Shown here: positions 36,617-45,013 of the stretch, in pieces
Numbering within the stretch: the first letter of the stretch is position 1
How the letters are laid out: each line of letters starts with the position of its first letter
DNA from: Mesobaculum littorinae
GTDB taxonomy: Bacteria > Pseudomonadota > Alphaproteobacteria > Rhodobacterales > Rhodobacteraceae
Reading direction: 5' to 3'
NCBI RefSeq assembly: GCF_004011175.1
Contig: NZ_RQXX01000001.1
Location: forward strand, 434,001 to 498,000
DNA: 64,000 bases
Translations under genes and position numbers: made by a program
The notes under the pieces: generated by a model
The model's database searches: none
Told to the model about the DNA's origin: nothing
Seen by the model: the letters and a program-made list of their open reading frames with translations, nothing else

Positions 36617-38434
36617 TCAGGCGGCGCGGGTGCGGGCGGTCTGCATCGGCACGTCGGTCTCGTGGGTCGCTGACTGCGGAAGCTCGATGAAGAAGGTGGT
36701 GCCGACGTTCGGTTCGCTTTCGTAATAGATGCGCCCGCCCAGCTGCTCCATGATCAGCCGCGCGATGTTCATGCCCAGGCCCGAGCCCTGGTGTTTGCGC
36801 GTGGTGGTGCCGTCGATCTGCGAGAACCGGCCGAAGACCTTCGATTCCGATCCGGCGGGGATCCCTTCGCCGCTGTCGCTGACGCAGATCTGCACAAAGT
36901 CGTCCAGGCAGGCGACCGCGACCTCGACCTCGCCGTCATCGGGCGAGAACTTGATCGCGTTCGAGCAGACATTGGTGATCACCTGGCCAAGCCTTTCGAC
37001 ATCGGTGCGCAGGATGCAAGGTGCGGAACCACAGTCGAGCCGCAGCGCCACGCCGTTGCGCACGCCGAACCCTTCCAGATCCTCGACACAGGTGCGCACC
37101 ACCTCGCGCAGGTCGACCTCTTCCTGCGAGATCTCCAGCTTGCAGGATTCCAGCTTTTGCAGGTCGAGAAGATCGTCGATCAGCGCCGCCAGCCGGTGGG
37201 TGTTGCGGCGCGCCACTGCGATGGGGCGGGCGCTGGCCGGGGGCAGGTCGCCGAACTGCCCGGCGTGGACCATGTCCAGCATGCCGCGGATCGAGGTCAG
37301 CGGGGTGCGCAATTCGTGGCTGACGAGGGCGAGGAATTCGCTTTGCAGCCGCGATGCCTCTTCGGCGCGTTCCTTGGCCTCGCGCAGCGACTGGGTGATC
37401 GTCTCTTCGCGGCTGACGTCGAACAGAGTCACGGTCCAGCCCATCGAGGGGCGGTCATGGTGCACCGGATCTTCGATCATCAGCACCTGGGGGCGGAACA
37501 CGCGGTCGCCGATCACGACCTTGGCAGGCGCGTCGATCCCGCCGTCGCGGGCGATCGCGGCCAGCAGGTCGGCAAAGGCGCGCTGCGCCTGCGCGCCATG
37601 CGGCCCGGTGAGCGCCGCCTGCGCCTCGGGGTTCGACGAGACGAGGTGCCCGCCGGGATCGGCGATCAGGATCGGAGCGGGGGATTCCTTGAAGATGTAG
37701 CGCTCGCCGACCATGTCCACGCTCATCGCGTGGCTGTTCAGGATCAGCCACCCGTTCGCGGCCAGGGTGAAGACGAAGAAGAAGGGCGTGGAATCCACCC
37801 CGAAGGTCGTGAATCCGATAGTGTTGTAGGCGATGTTGCCGATCACCGGCCCCATGGTCATCAGGATCAGTGCACCGAAAAGCGGACGGAACGTCGCCTT
37901 CGTGCGCAGGAATCCGATCACGCAGATCAGCGCCGCGACCGTCACCCAGGCGTAGTTATGTGACAGAAGCGCCCAGTACCACGGGCCGCCTTCGATGATC
38001 AGTGAAGGCCGGCCATCGATCATTGCCAGCTTGGTCCCGTCACCCAGAAGGGCGTGATGCTGGGAATTCGTGACCGCGACGATCGTCATGATCGCCCCGA
38101 GGCAAATCAGCAGCGGGTTGCGCCAGCGATCCGAATCCAAGCCGCGGATCGGCCCGAATTCCATCAGGAACAGCGTCCAGGCTACCGTGGTGACCGTGAC
38201 GCTGGGCGCCGTCATCGACATCCAGAACATCTTGCAGTCGAGCGGGGTGACGGCGATCTGCATGACCGCAGCGGCCAGCCACAGGACGAGGCCGACATGC
38301 GTGATGCGGTAAAGTGCGCCGCCCCGGACGATCCTGTGCTTCCAGGTCCAGGCCGAGACACCGGCAAGCACGACCAGCAGAGACGCGGACACGATGACCG
38401 CGCTGTCCAGCCTGCCAATCTCGAAACACTCCAC
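36617..38434 (-). CDS. 7TM-type sensor histidine kinase
   Basis: About 605 residues with seven or eight hydrophobic helices (residues 8-240, N-terminal 7TM sensor region), a PAS-like domain (about 245-355, with ESPAPILIADPGGHLVSSN), HisKA with FLALVSHELRTPLTSIRGML, and an HATPase domain (VCSNAIKFSPDDGE, VSDSGEGIP, GSGLGMNIARLIMEQLGGRI). GTG 38434 is preceded by GGGGAGGGG; ATG 38452 lies ahead of that site and has none of its own. There is no response regulator next to it, so it is an orphan kinase of unknown signal, inserted antisense between ribE and ribB. Confidence 0.82.
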   Translation of the reverse strand: MECFEIGRLDSAVIVSASLLVVLAGVSAWTWKHRIVRGGALYRITHVGLVLWLAAAVMQIAVTPLDCKMFWMSMTAPSVTVTTVAWTLFLMEFGPIRGLDSDRWRNPLLICLGAIMTIVAVTNSQHHALLGDGTKLAMIDGRPSLIIEGGPWYWALLSHNYAWVTVAALICVIGFLRTKATFRPLFGALILMTMGPVIGNIAYNTIGFTTFGVDSTPFFFVFTLAANGWLILNSHAMSVDMVGERYIFKESPAPILIADPGGHLVSSNPEAQAALTGPHGAQAQRAFADLLAAIARDGGIDAPAKVVIGDRVFRPQVLMIEDPVHHDRPSMGWTVTLFDVSREETITQSLREAKERAEEASRLQSEFLALVSHELRTPLTSIRGMLDMVHAGQFGDLPPASARPIAVARRNTHRLAALIDDLLDLQKLESCKLEISQEEVDLREVVRTCVEDLEGFGVRNGVALRLDCGSAPCILRTDVERLGQVITNVCSNAIKFSPDDGEVEVAVACLDDFVQICVSDSGEGIPAGSESKVFGRFSQIDGTTTRKHQGSGLGMNIARLIMEQLGGRIYYESEPNVGTTFFIELPQSATHETDVPMQTARTRAA

Positions 38435-38744
38435 CTGACCCCTCCCCAGCATGGGGCGCCGCGTGGACGCCGTGCAGTTGCGGCACTGTTTGCCGTCGAT
38501 TTCTTCCCCAACGTCACGTTCTAAGGTCGGTTCTGGGCAGGAAAGGGGACGGGCAGCGGTGTTTTCGTGACTTTGTGGCGACAATGCGGCGTCGTCCGGC
38601 CCTTGCCCGACCCGACGGGCGGCTGCTGGGGCGCATCGACGGCGCGCCGACGCGACGGCCGGGCAACGCTGCGACGGCTGCGCTTTCCATCCCCCGCGGG
38701 CTGGGCTAAACCGCCGGGCGACAGCGAGAGAGGCCCGACCGCCC

Positions 38745-39860
38745 ATGCCAGACACCGCCGCAGAGCCCTATTCCGACGCGATCTCGCCGATCGAGGAGAT
38801 CATCGAAGACGCGCGCAACGGGCGGATGTTCATCCTTGTCGATCACGAGGATCGCGAGAACGAGGGCGACCTGATCATCCCCGCGCAGATGACCACCCCC
38901 GCTGCCATCAACTTCATGGCCACGCATGGGCGGGGGCTGATCTGCCTTGCCCTGCCGGGCGAGCGGATCGATGCGCTGGGGCTGCCGCTGATGGCGTCGT
39001 ACAACTCCTCGCGCCATGAAACGGCCTTTACCGTGTCGATCGAGGCGCGCGAAGGCGTGACGACGGGCATCTCGGCGCAGGATCGGGCGCATACGGTGAA
39101 CGTGGCGATCGATCCTGCCAAGACCGGCGCCGACATCGCCACGCCGGGCCACGTCTTCCCGCTGCGCGCCCGCGAGGGCGGCGTTCTGGTGCGCGCGGGC
39201 CATACAGAGGCCGCGGTCGACATCTCGCGCCTTGCGGGGCTCAACCCCTCCGGCGTGATCTGCGAGGTGATGAACGACGACGGTACCATGGCGCGCCTGC
39301 CCGACCTGATCGCCTTCGGCCAGCACCATGGCATCAAGATCGGTACGATCAGCGACCTGATCGCCTACCGGCGGCGGTACGACAATCTGGTCGCGGTCCG
39401 CTCCGAACGGCAGGTCACCAGTGCCTTCGGCGGCGACTGGACGATGCGGGTCTATGCCGACGAAACCCAGGGCGCCGAGCACATCGTGCTGATCAAGGGC
39501 GACATCTCGGGACCCGACCCGGTTCTGGTGCGGATGCACACGCTGGATCCGCTGCTCGACATCGTGGGGCTGGGTGCGATGGGCCGCACGGGCGAGTTCG
39601 GTGCCGCGATGCGCGTCATCGCCGAGGAGGGACGCGGCGCGCTGGTGCTGCTGCGCGACCTGCAGATGAAGCTGCCCGAGGAGGGCGACGTCGCCTCGCC
39701 GCAGACGCTGCGGCAATACGGTCTTGGCGCGCAGATCCTGTCTTCGCTCGGGGTGTCCGAGCTGATCCTTCTGACCAATTCGCCGAAGCCGCGCGTGGTC
39801 GGGCTCGAAGGCTACGGGCTTTCGATCTCGGGCACCCGGCGCATTCCGCTGGAGAGCTGA
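38745..39860 (+). CDS. ribB: 3,4-dihydroxy-2-butanone-4-phosphate synthase with degenerate RibA-like domain (RibBX)
   Basis: 371 residues. The first 205 form an intact DHBP synthase (DHEDRENEGDLIIPAQ, YNSSRHETAFTVSIEA, GHTEAAVDISRLAGL) that makes the four-carbon unit for riboflavin from ribulose 5-phosphate. The C-terminal 165 residues align to GTP cyclohydrolase II but contain no cysteine at all, and the zinc/catalytic stretch (normally HSECLTGDVFGSLRCDCG) reads HTLDPLLDIVGLGAMGR. This is the RibBX architecture, whose C-terminal domain is not a cyclohydrolase. A separate RibA must be encoded elsewhere. Confidence 0.9.
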   Translation: MPDTAAEPYSDAISPIEEIIEDARNGRMFILVDHEDRENEGDLIIPAQMTTPAAINFMATHGRGLICLALPGERIDALGLPLMASYNSSRHETAFTVSIEAREGVTTGISAQDRAHTVNVAIDPAKTGADIATPGHVFPLRAREGGVLVRAGHTEAAVDISRLAGLNPSGVICEVMNDDGTMARLPDLIAFGQHHGIKIGTISDLIAYRRRYDNLVAVRSERQVTSAFGGDWTMRVYADETQGAEHIVLIKGDISGPDPVLVRMHTLDPLLDIVGLGAMGRTGEFGAAMRVIAEEGRGALVLLRDLQMKLPEEGDVASPQTLRQYGLGAQILSSLGVSELILLTNSPKPRVVGLEGYGLSISGTRRIPLES

Positions 39861-39861
39861 C

Positions 39862-40410
39862 ATGGCCGGCCATTCCGACAACGACATGGGACTGCCCGAT
39901 TTCACCGAACCGGCTAAGGTTCTGATCGTGATCGCGCCCTACTACAGCAAGATATCGCAGGCGCAGCTGGACTCGGCCCGCGGCGTGCTGGACCGTGCGG
40001 GCGTCGCGCATGACACGGTCGAGGTGCCGGGATCGCTTGAGATCCCCACAGCCATCGGCATGGCCAACCGCCTGTCCAGCTTCGACGGCTACGTGGCACT
40101 GGGTTGTGTGATCCGGGGCCGGACCAGCCACTACGACGTCGTGGTGAACGAAAGCGCGCGCGGCATCATGATGCTGGGCCTGCAGGGGCTGGCCATCGGC
40201 AACGGCATCATCACCGTCGAGAACATGGACCAGGCCGAGGAACGCGCCGATGCCGACCGTCTGGACACAGCGGGTGGCGCGGCGGCGGCGGCCTTGCATC
40301 TGATCGCGCTGGCGCGACGCTGGCGGCGGCCCGACACCGGCGTGGGATTCCGCCCCGGCGCGTACCGCGTGGCGGGCGGCGAAAACGAAGAAGGACCGGC
40401 CAAGGCATGA
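39862..40410 (+). CDS. ribH: 6,7-dimethyl-8-ribityllumazine synthase
   Basis: Condenses the RibD-pathway pyrimidine with the DHBP four-carbon unit. The 182-residue protein has VLIVIAPYYSKISQAQLDSA, the PGSLEIPTAI loop and the active-site H90 in GCVIRGRTSHYD. It starts 1 nt after the ribB stop and shares its last bases with nusB (ATGA). The Pro/Gly/Glu-rich C-terminal tail is longer than in some relatives. Confidence 0.95.
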   Translation: MAGHSDNDMGLPDFTEPAKVLIVIAPYYSKISQAQLDSARGVLDRAGVAHDTVEVPGSLEIPTAIGMANRLSSFDGYVALGCVIRGRTSHYDVVVNESARGIMMLGLQGLAIGNGIITVENMDQAEERADADRLDTAGGAAAAALHLIALARRWRRPDTGVGFRPGAYRVAGGENEEGPAKA

Positions 40411-40868
40411 AGGCGCCCAGCAAGAGACAGATGAGATCCGCGGCCCGGCTTTATGCCGTGCAGGCGCTGTTCCAGATGGAGCATTCGAACCAGACGGTCG
40501 ACCGCGTCCGCAAGGAGTTCGAGGATCACCGCTTCGGCGCCACCTACGAGGGCGACGAGATGATCGAGGGCGACGTCGACCTGTTCCGCGCGCTCTGCGA
40601 AACCGCCGTGTCGCATCAGGCCCGCATCGACCAGATGACCGACCGCGCCCTGGTGGCGAAATGGCCCATCGCCCGGATCGACCCCACGCTGCGGGCGCTC
40701 TTCCGGGCGGCGGGGGCCGAGATGACGGGGCAGGACACACCGCCACGGGTGGTGATCACCGAATTCGTCGACGTCGCCCGGGCGTTTTTTCCCGAAGGAC
40801 GCGAGCCCAGTTTCGTCAATGCCGTGCTCGACCACATGGCGCGCGAGGCTCGGCCAGAAGCGTTTTAG
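40407..40868 (+). CDS. nusB: Transcription antitermination protein NusB
   Basis: Works with NusE (S10) in rRNA antitermination. The 153-residue protein has AARLYAVQALFQMEHSNQTV and the end segment FVDVARAFFPEGREPSFVNAVLDHMA, standard for NusB. The ATG overlaps the ribH stop, the common ribH-nusB coupling. The frame is open far upstream but only as a shadow of ribH. Confidence 0.94.
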   Translation: MKAPSKRQMRSAARLYAVQALFQMEHSNQTVDRVRKEFEDHRFGATYEGDEMIEGDVDLFRALCETAVSHQARIDQMTDRALVAKWPIARIDPTLRALFRAAGAEMTGQDTPPRVVITEFVDVARAFFPEGREPSFVNAVLDHMAREARPEAF

Positions 40869-41279
40869 GCCCGCGGCCCCCGGGCGATCGGCTGCTATCC
40901 CGGGGCGGGCGTTTCGCCGGTTCGGCAAGCTCAGACTGCTGCGCCGTGTCTGGGCCCGCTCGCGGTTCGGGCCGGGGCGGGGCTGGGTCAAACGAAGGCG
41001 CCTCCCTTGCTGGATTGGACCGCGGCGGGGTGAAATGACGGCGGTTTTCGCCTGATTGGGTGACGCGGTTTCCAGACCCCGCCAGCCGCGCGACGGCGCC
41101 GGACCTCCCCGGCGAAGGCGGGCCGTAGAAGGGCCCTCGTTGCCGGGATGGGGAGAGCGGAGAGCTTCGCGTCGTCCGGCTGAAAGACGCGCCCCATGCG
41201 CGAAGCGTCGTTTCGTCGCCTGGTCGGACGGCGCTTGCGGCGCTATCTTCAGAGCATGTCAAAAGGGGGAGGCCCGGCA
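40869..41279. other. Intergenic region after nusB
   Basis: A 411-nt gap without a convincing ORF, rich in short GC inverted repeats but lacking a stem followed by a T run. GGGGGAGG just before 41280 is the ribosome-binding site of the next gene. I see no riboswitch or RNA gene. Confidence 0.4.
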
Positions 41280-41615
41280 ATGCCCAAGCTCGTCCGTTTC
41301 TACATCCGCCATGTCCTCATCGGTCTGGGCCTCGCGGTCGTCTTCGTGGGACTGCTTCTGGCCTTCGACGTGGGGCACCTGCGGCACCTTGTGCTGACCT
41401 CGTCCGAGGGGCCGCTAGCGCTGGGGCTGCTGGTCCTGTTCAACGCCATCGTCTTTTCGGGCGCGCAGTTCGGCATCGCGATCATGGGGCTGGGCCGCGA
41501 CACGCCGCCGCGCGGCGGGCGGCCTGTACCGCGGTCTGATCTCCGGCATGCAGCCGCGTCGCTGGCGCCCCTGCCGGTCCGGACGGGTAGCAGCGCCGGC
41601 TCGGAGCGCGGCTAG
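41280..41615 (+). CDS. Small two-helix membrane protein
   Basis: A 111-residue protein with two hydrophobic helices (about 8-28 and 44-68: HVLIGLGLAVVFVGLLLAFD and LALGLLVLFNAIVFSGAQFG) and a basic Pro/Ser-rich C-terminal tail. The ATG follows GGGGGAGG by seven bases. I recall similar small proteins in Rhodobacterales but know no function. Its stop overlaps the stop of the convergent gene in a shared CTAG (41612-41615). Confidence 0.7.
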   Translation: MPKLVRFYIRHVLIGLGLAVVFVGLLLAFDVGHLRHLVLTSSEGPLALGLLVLFNAIVFSGAQFGIAIMGLGRDTPPRGGRPVPRSDLRHAAASLAPLPVRTGSSAGSERG

Positions 41616-42409
41616 CCGTCGCCCTCGGGCGGGCCGGTCACGAGGTCGTAGTCGGCCAGTTCCTCGGGCACGAGGATGTAGATCTCGTCCGGCGGCGTCA
41701 CCAGCGCATGGCGCATCAGCCGCAGGTCGATCCCCATCTCGTCGAGATAATCCATCACCATGCCCTGGCCACGTTGGATGTCCTCGACCGCCATGAAGGC
41801 CGGCTGCACGGCGTTCTGGCCGAAATAGTGCTGGTGCACGCCAATGTAGGCGTCTGCATCGGCCTCGCGCGTTGTGCCGCCGGCCAGCATGTAGGGACAG
41901 GCCGACAGGCAGACGTCATCGGCGCCCATGTGGGTGGACAGGCCCGCCGCGCGGATCTGGCGCCCGATCTCCAGCGCGTCCGAGACCGAGCCGCCGGGCG
42001 AATTCAGCCAGACCTCGCGCGCGGGATCGATCATGTCGTCAAGCACGTCGGCAAAGCGTGCCGCGTCGCCCGGAGCGATCTGCCCGCGCAGCCGCAGGAC
42101 GGGGGTGCCATCGCGATCCTCGGGCAGCATCGACAGCCGATCGGGCATGTCAGGGGTCGCAGGCATATCCTGCCCGGGGCGCGGCGCGGGCCGGTCCGCG
42201 GGATCGTAGCGCCGGGTCTGGTCGCCGGGCCGCACCGGCTGGTCAAGCCGCGGCGCGTCACGGTCGAAGGGCAGGGCGGGCAGGCCGCCGCTGCCCTCGA
42301 TAAGGTCAAGCGCCACCAGGGCGCCGGCCATCGCGATCTCGGCCCCGAGGATCAGCCCCAGCACCCGCCCCGGCCCCCCGGGACGGCGCCGTGCGACGCG
42401 TGGGCTCAT
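41612..42409 (-). CDS. ClpP/crotonase-fold periplasmic protein
   Basis: A 265-residue protein with one N-terminal membrane segment (about 16-36), a Pro/Asp-rich linker (42-95), and a C-terminal ClpP-like domain: VWLNSPGGSVSDALEIGRQI, then CLSACPYMLAGG with the likely nucleophile S169, and AYIGVHQHYF with histidines 192 and 194. The pattern matches the predicted periplasmic serine proteases of the COG3904 type, which sit in the periplasm tethered to the inner membrane. Its ATG overlaps the stop of the coiled-coil membrane gene (ATGA), so the two are made together; the substrate is unknown. Confidence 0.72.
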   Translation of the reverse strand: MSPRVARRRPGGPGRVLGLILGAEIAMAGALVALDLIEGSGGLPALPFDRDAPRLDQPVRPGDQTRRYDPADRPAPRPGQDMPATPDMPDRLSMLPEDRDGTPVLRLRGQIAPGDAARFADVLDDMIDPAREVWLNSPGGSVSDALEIGRQIRAAGLSTHMGADDVCLSACPYMLAGGTTREADADAYIGVHQHYFGQNAVQPAFMAVEDIQRGQGMVMDYLDEMGIDLRLMRHALVTPPDEIYILVPEELADYDLVTGPPEGDG

Positions 42410-43812
42410 TCGGGCCGGTCCCGATGCGGGGGCGTGGGTGTGCCCGGTCGCACCGAAGGCGCGGGCCCGGTGGTGGCCTCGGGCACGGCTTCGGCCGGCG
42501 CGTGGTCGGCGTCCGCGTCCATATCGGCGGGCGTGTCCCCGTCCCGGGTGACCCCGGGTGACCGCTCATGCGGCGTGGGCTCACGCTCCATCGCGCGTTC
42601 GACGTCGCGCAGTGCCAGCATTGCCGCACGCATCTCGGCCAGCGTCATCGTGTCCTCCATCGCGACGGGCTCGCGCCCCGCGCGGATCGCCGACTGTGTG
42701 ACGGCGAGGATCAGCACCAGCACCGCGGGCAGAAGGTCGATGGCGATGGCGCCGGCCCATGACGGGATGAAGTTGCCGGCATAGCGGATCACCGCGTCGG
42801 CGGTGGAGATGGGGGTGTAGGTCGTCTCGACCGGCGGTTCGAGCGACAGGACCGCCTGCGCCGCGGCCTGCAGGGTTTCGGCCCGCTGCGCCAGCACGGT
42901 CAGCACCGAATCGATCGTGGCCTGCTGTTCGGTGCGTGTGTCGGCGGTCGACCCGTCGAGCCGCGGCAACACGACCGAGGCGGACAGATCCGTTGCCGCG
43001 CGCGACACCAGCGGCGCCACGGAGAGTTGTCTCAGCCGGGTGATGATTCCCGTCAGCCGCACGGTTTCCTCGGAAAACTCGACCGATCGCGCCTCGACCG
43101 GGCCGGGCTCGACCGTCAGCGCGCGCATGCGGCTCAGGATCTGGTTGCCTTCGGTGAAGGCGTCCGAGACCAGCGGCCCCTGGCTGGCAATCTGGGTTTC
43201 GAGCGACTCGAGCTCGGCCGATTTCTGCCGCAGCACCCGGAACACCGCGCCGCGCCCGGCGATGCCGGAAAGCCCGCCGGTGGCCTCTTGCTCGGACAGG
43301 TCCAGAAAGCTTTGGCGCACCCGCGCCACGTCCCGCTCAAGCCCCTGGGCCGAGATCGCGATGGTATGCGAGCGCTCCAGCGAGGCCTGGTATTCCTGCA
43401 CCGTTTCGGCAAGGTGCTGTTCGACCGCCGCGGCGCCGGCCAGCGCGGCGGCATTCAGCCAGGACGACATCGCCACGATGGCGACGCAGCCCAGCGCCAT
43501 CGCCCCGGCCAGCCCCATGCGCGACCCCATCGTCCGGACCGCGGGCAAAAGGCGCATCAGGTAGGACCAGAAGACGAAGATCCCCACCGACACCGCCGTG
43601 GAATAGGCAAGCGCCGCGAAGACGCTGAGCGCGCCGTCGTCATCGAGCAGGGAAGAGACGCCGAGATAGGTGTAAATCCCCGAGGCCGTCGCCAGCACGC
43701 CCAGGGCGGCACCGCTGAAGGTGTCGAGCCAGGTCAGATGCCCTTCCAGTTCGCGCGCATGGCGCACGCCCTGCGCATGGGCCCGGCTGAGGCGGCTGTC
43801 GTCGTCGTCCAT
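42406..43812 (-). CDS. Membrane protein with long coiled-coil region
   Basis: A 468-residue protein I do not recognise. Three hydrophobic helices lie at about 27-51, 58-86 and 96-125, a long helical, Glu/Gln/Arg-rich segment (130-345) that could be an extended coiled coil follows, then one more membrane helix (about 365-388, SWAGAIAIDLLPAVLVLILA) and an acidic/Pro-rich tail. The topology suggests a scaffold with a large domain on one side of the membrane. ATG 43812 has CAGGAGA seven bases ahead. The ClpP-like gene starts inside its stop, which suggests a joint membrane-quality or signalling role (inference). Confidence 0.68.
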   Translation of the reverse strand: MDDDDSRLSRAHAQGVRHARELEGHLTWLDTFSGAALGVLATASGIYTYLGVSSLLDDDGALSVFAALAYSTAVSVGIFVFWSYLMRLLPAVRTMGSRMGLAGAMALGCVAIVAMSSWLNAAALAGAAAVEQHLAETVQEYQASLERSHTIAISAQGLERDVARVRQSFLDLSEQEATGGLSGIAGRGAVFRVLRQKSAELESLETQIASQGPLVSDAFTEGNQILSRMRALTVEPGPVEARSVEFSEETVRLTGIITRLRQLSVAPLVSRAATDLSASVVLPRLDGSTADTRTEQQATIDSVLTVLAQRAETLQAAAQAVLSLEPPVETTYTPISTADAVIRYAGNFIPSWAGAIAIDLLPAVLVLILAVTQSAIRAGREPVAMEDTMTLAEMRAAMLALRDVERAMEREPTPHERSPGVTRDGDTPADMDADADHAPAEAVPEATTGPAPSVRPGTPTPPHRDRPE

Positions 43813-43944
43813 CGGCAGGTCTCCTGGGGCAAGGGCCCGGGGACGCGGACCGGGATGCAGTATGGCGCGCGACGTGCCTGATCGAAAGACCCCGGAGCGC
43901 GGGGCAGGGCACACGCCGATGTCACGAATGAGAGAGGGGTAAGC

Positions 43945-44105
43945 GGCGGGACCACCAAGCAACCGTGGGGTGTTTTAAATTCCCGAGGACCTGTTGATAC
44001 AGGTGGGCGCCAGGTATACAGACCACGGTCCGCACAGAGCCAGCTCCCTCGGAAGTGAGTAAGGCCACCGGAATTTTCCCCGTCACGGGAAGGGCAGTGC
44101 CCGCC
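43945..44105 (-). ncRNA. ssrS: Structured RNA, candidate 6S RNA
   Basis: A stretch of about 161 nt that can fold end to end. The 5' end GGCGGG-c-ACTGCC pairs with GGTGGT-CCCGCC at the 3' end, giving 12 bp with one bulged C; two pairs are G-U on the minus strand and would be A-C mismatches on the plus strand, so the RNA is on the minus strand. Inside are CCGTGG/CCACGG (44023-44028 with 43963-43968) and an apical ACCTGT-ATCA-ACAGGT hairpin (43989-44004). Size, long closing stem, internal bulges and the TTTAAAAC motif suit 6S RNA, which binds the housekeeping RNA polymerase. A promoter with a 17-nt spacer ends 7 nt ahead, and a CCCCG-CGGGG hairpin followed by TCTTTC (43883-43904) lies past the 3' end. 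Confidence 0.58.
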
Positions 44106-44112
44106 AAGACCC

Positions 44113-44141
44113 TATCTAGGCGGCAGGTCCGTGGCCGGCAA
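44113..44141 (-). promoter_or_regulatory. Predicted promoter of the structured RNA
   Basis: On the minus strand TTGCCG (44141-44136), a 17-nt spacer and TAGATA (44118-44113) precede the predicted RNA 5' end by about seven bases. The spacing and the TTGCCG box equal those found ahead of purC. Confidence 0.55.
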
Positions 44142-44513
44142 GGGGGGCCGGCTCAGGTTGACGCAAAGAACGCCGACATGGTGGGGCGAAGCATGGACGG
44201 ACGCCGGATAGGGGCTGCGAACGCGCCACCGGCGCAGACGGCGCAACTGCAAAGCCCCTCGTAGGCCGGGGATTACGGCGCCAGAGCTCACGCGCGACCG
44301 CGGCAGGGCAACGGGGCGGCCAAGCCGAGCGAAGCGGATGGTCCGCTGCGGGGGGCGGCTCCCGCGTCGTCTTTGTCGGGTCTCTGCCGCGTGGGGTGTC
44401 CGAGCCGGCGCGCCCGCACAGTGCCCGCAGCGTGGATCCCGCACACGTCGGCGTGACCCGGTAAAGGGGCGGCGGCCCTTGCCTCCTGTTCCCTGTTCGT
44501 TCAAATTGCGCGC
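44142..44513. other. Non-coding stretch upstream of mmcB
   Basis: Together with the RNA and its promoter this makes a 700-nt region without a protein gene (43813-44513). The part from 44142 to 44513 has only short, low-quality frames. No clear promoter for mmcB is seen. Confidence 0.4.
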
Positions 44514-44981
44514 ATGCCTGACGATCGCCTTCCCATCCTCCAACCCGGCCAGCTTCTGGCGCGGGGCGTGTGCCGCCATCTGCTGGGGCACGACTTCGTG
44601 ACGGTCGAGGAGCTGGTGCCGGCCCCGGGGCTCAGGGTCGACGTCATGGGGCTGGGTCCCAAGGGCGACATCTGGGTGGTCGAATGCAAGTCCAGCCGCG
44701 CCGACTTTCTGTCGGACCAGAAATGGCAGAATTACCTGCCGTTCTGCGATCGCTATTTCTGGGCTGTGGATGCCGAGTTTCCGGTCGACCTGCTGCCGGA
44801 GGAGACAGGCCTCATCATCGCCGATGCTTACGACGCCGAAATCCTGCGGATGGGCCCCGAGGACCGTCTGGCCCCTGCAAGGCGCAAGCTGATGGTGCAG
44901 AAATTCGCCCGCCACGCCGCCCTGCGGTCGCAGGCGGCGCGGGATCCCGGACTGGTCACGCCGCGCGGCCTGCGGGTCTAG
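44514..44981 (+). CDS. mmcB: MmcB-family DNA repair protein
   Basis: A 155-residue PD-(D/E)XK-type nuclease-like protein. The catalytic pattern is D43 in LRVDVMGLG, then E57-x-K59 in DIWVVECKSSRADF, followed by SDQKWQNYLPFCDRYFWAVD. Caulobacter MmcB is needed for mitomycin C resistance and works with imuA/imuB/dnaE2; no such partners are in the window. ATG 44514 follows a run of AT-richer bases without a strong Shine-Dalgarno site. Confidence 0.85.
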   Translation: MPDDRLPILQPGQLLARGVCRHLLGHDFVTVEELVPAPGLRVDVMGLGPKGDIWVVECKSSRADFLSDQKWQNYLPFCDRYFWAVDAEFPVDLLPEETGLIIADAYDAEILRMGPEDRLAPARRKLMVQKFARHAALRSQAARDPGLVTPRGLRV

Positions 44982-45013
44982 CGCGGGGCCTGCGGGTCAG
45001 CGGGGTCGGTGGG

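Noticed and set aside
38435-38744. FMN riboswitch ahead of ribB
   Set aside because: The 310-nt gap shared with the divergent histidine kinase shows no conserved FMN aptamer blocks; it holds only short GC-rich frames and the start region of both genes.
44157-44915. Minus-strand open frame opposite mmcB
   Set aside because: It lies over the clear MmcB coding region and has no conserved pattern.
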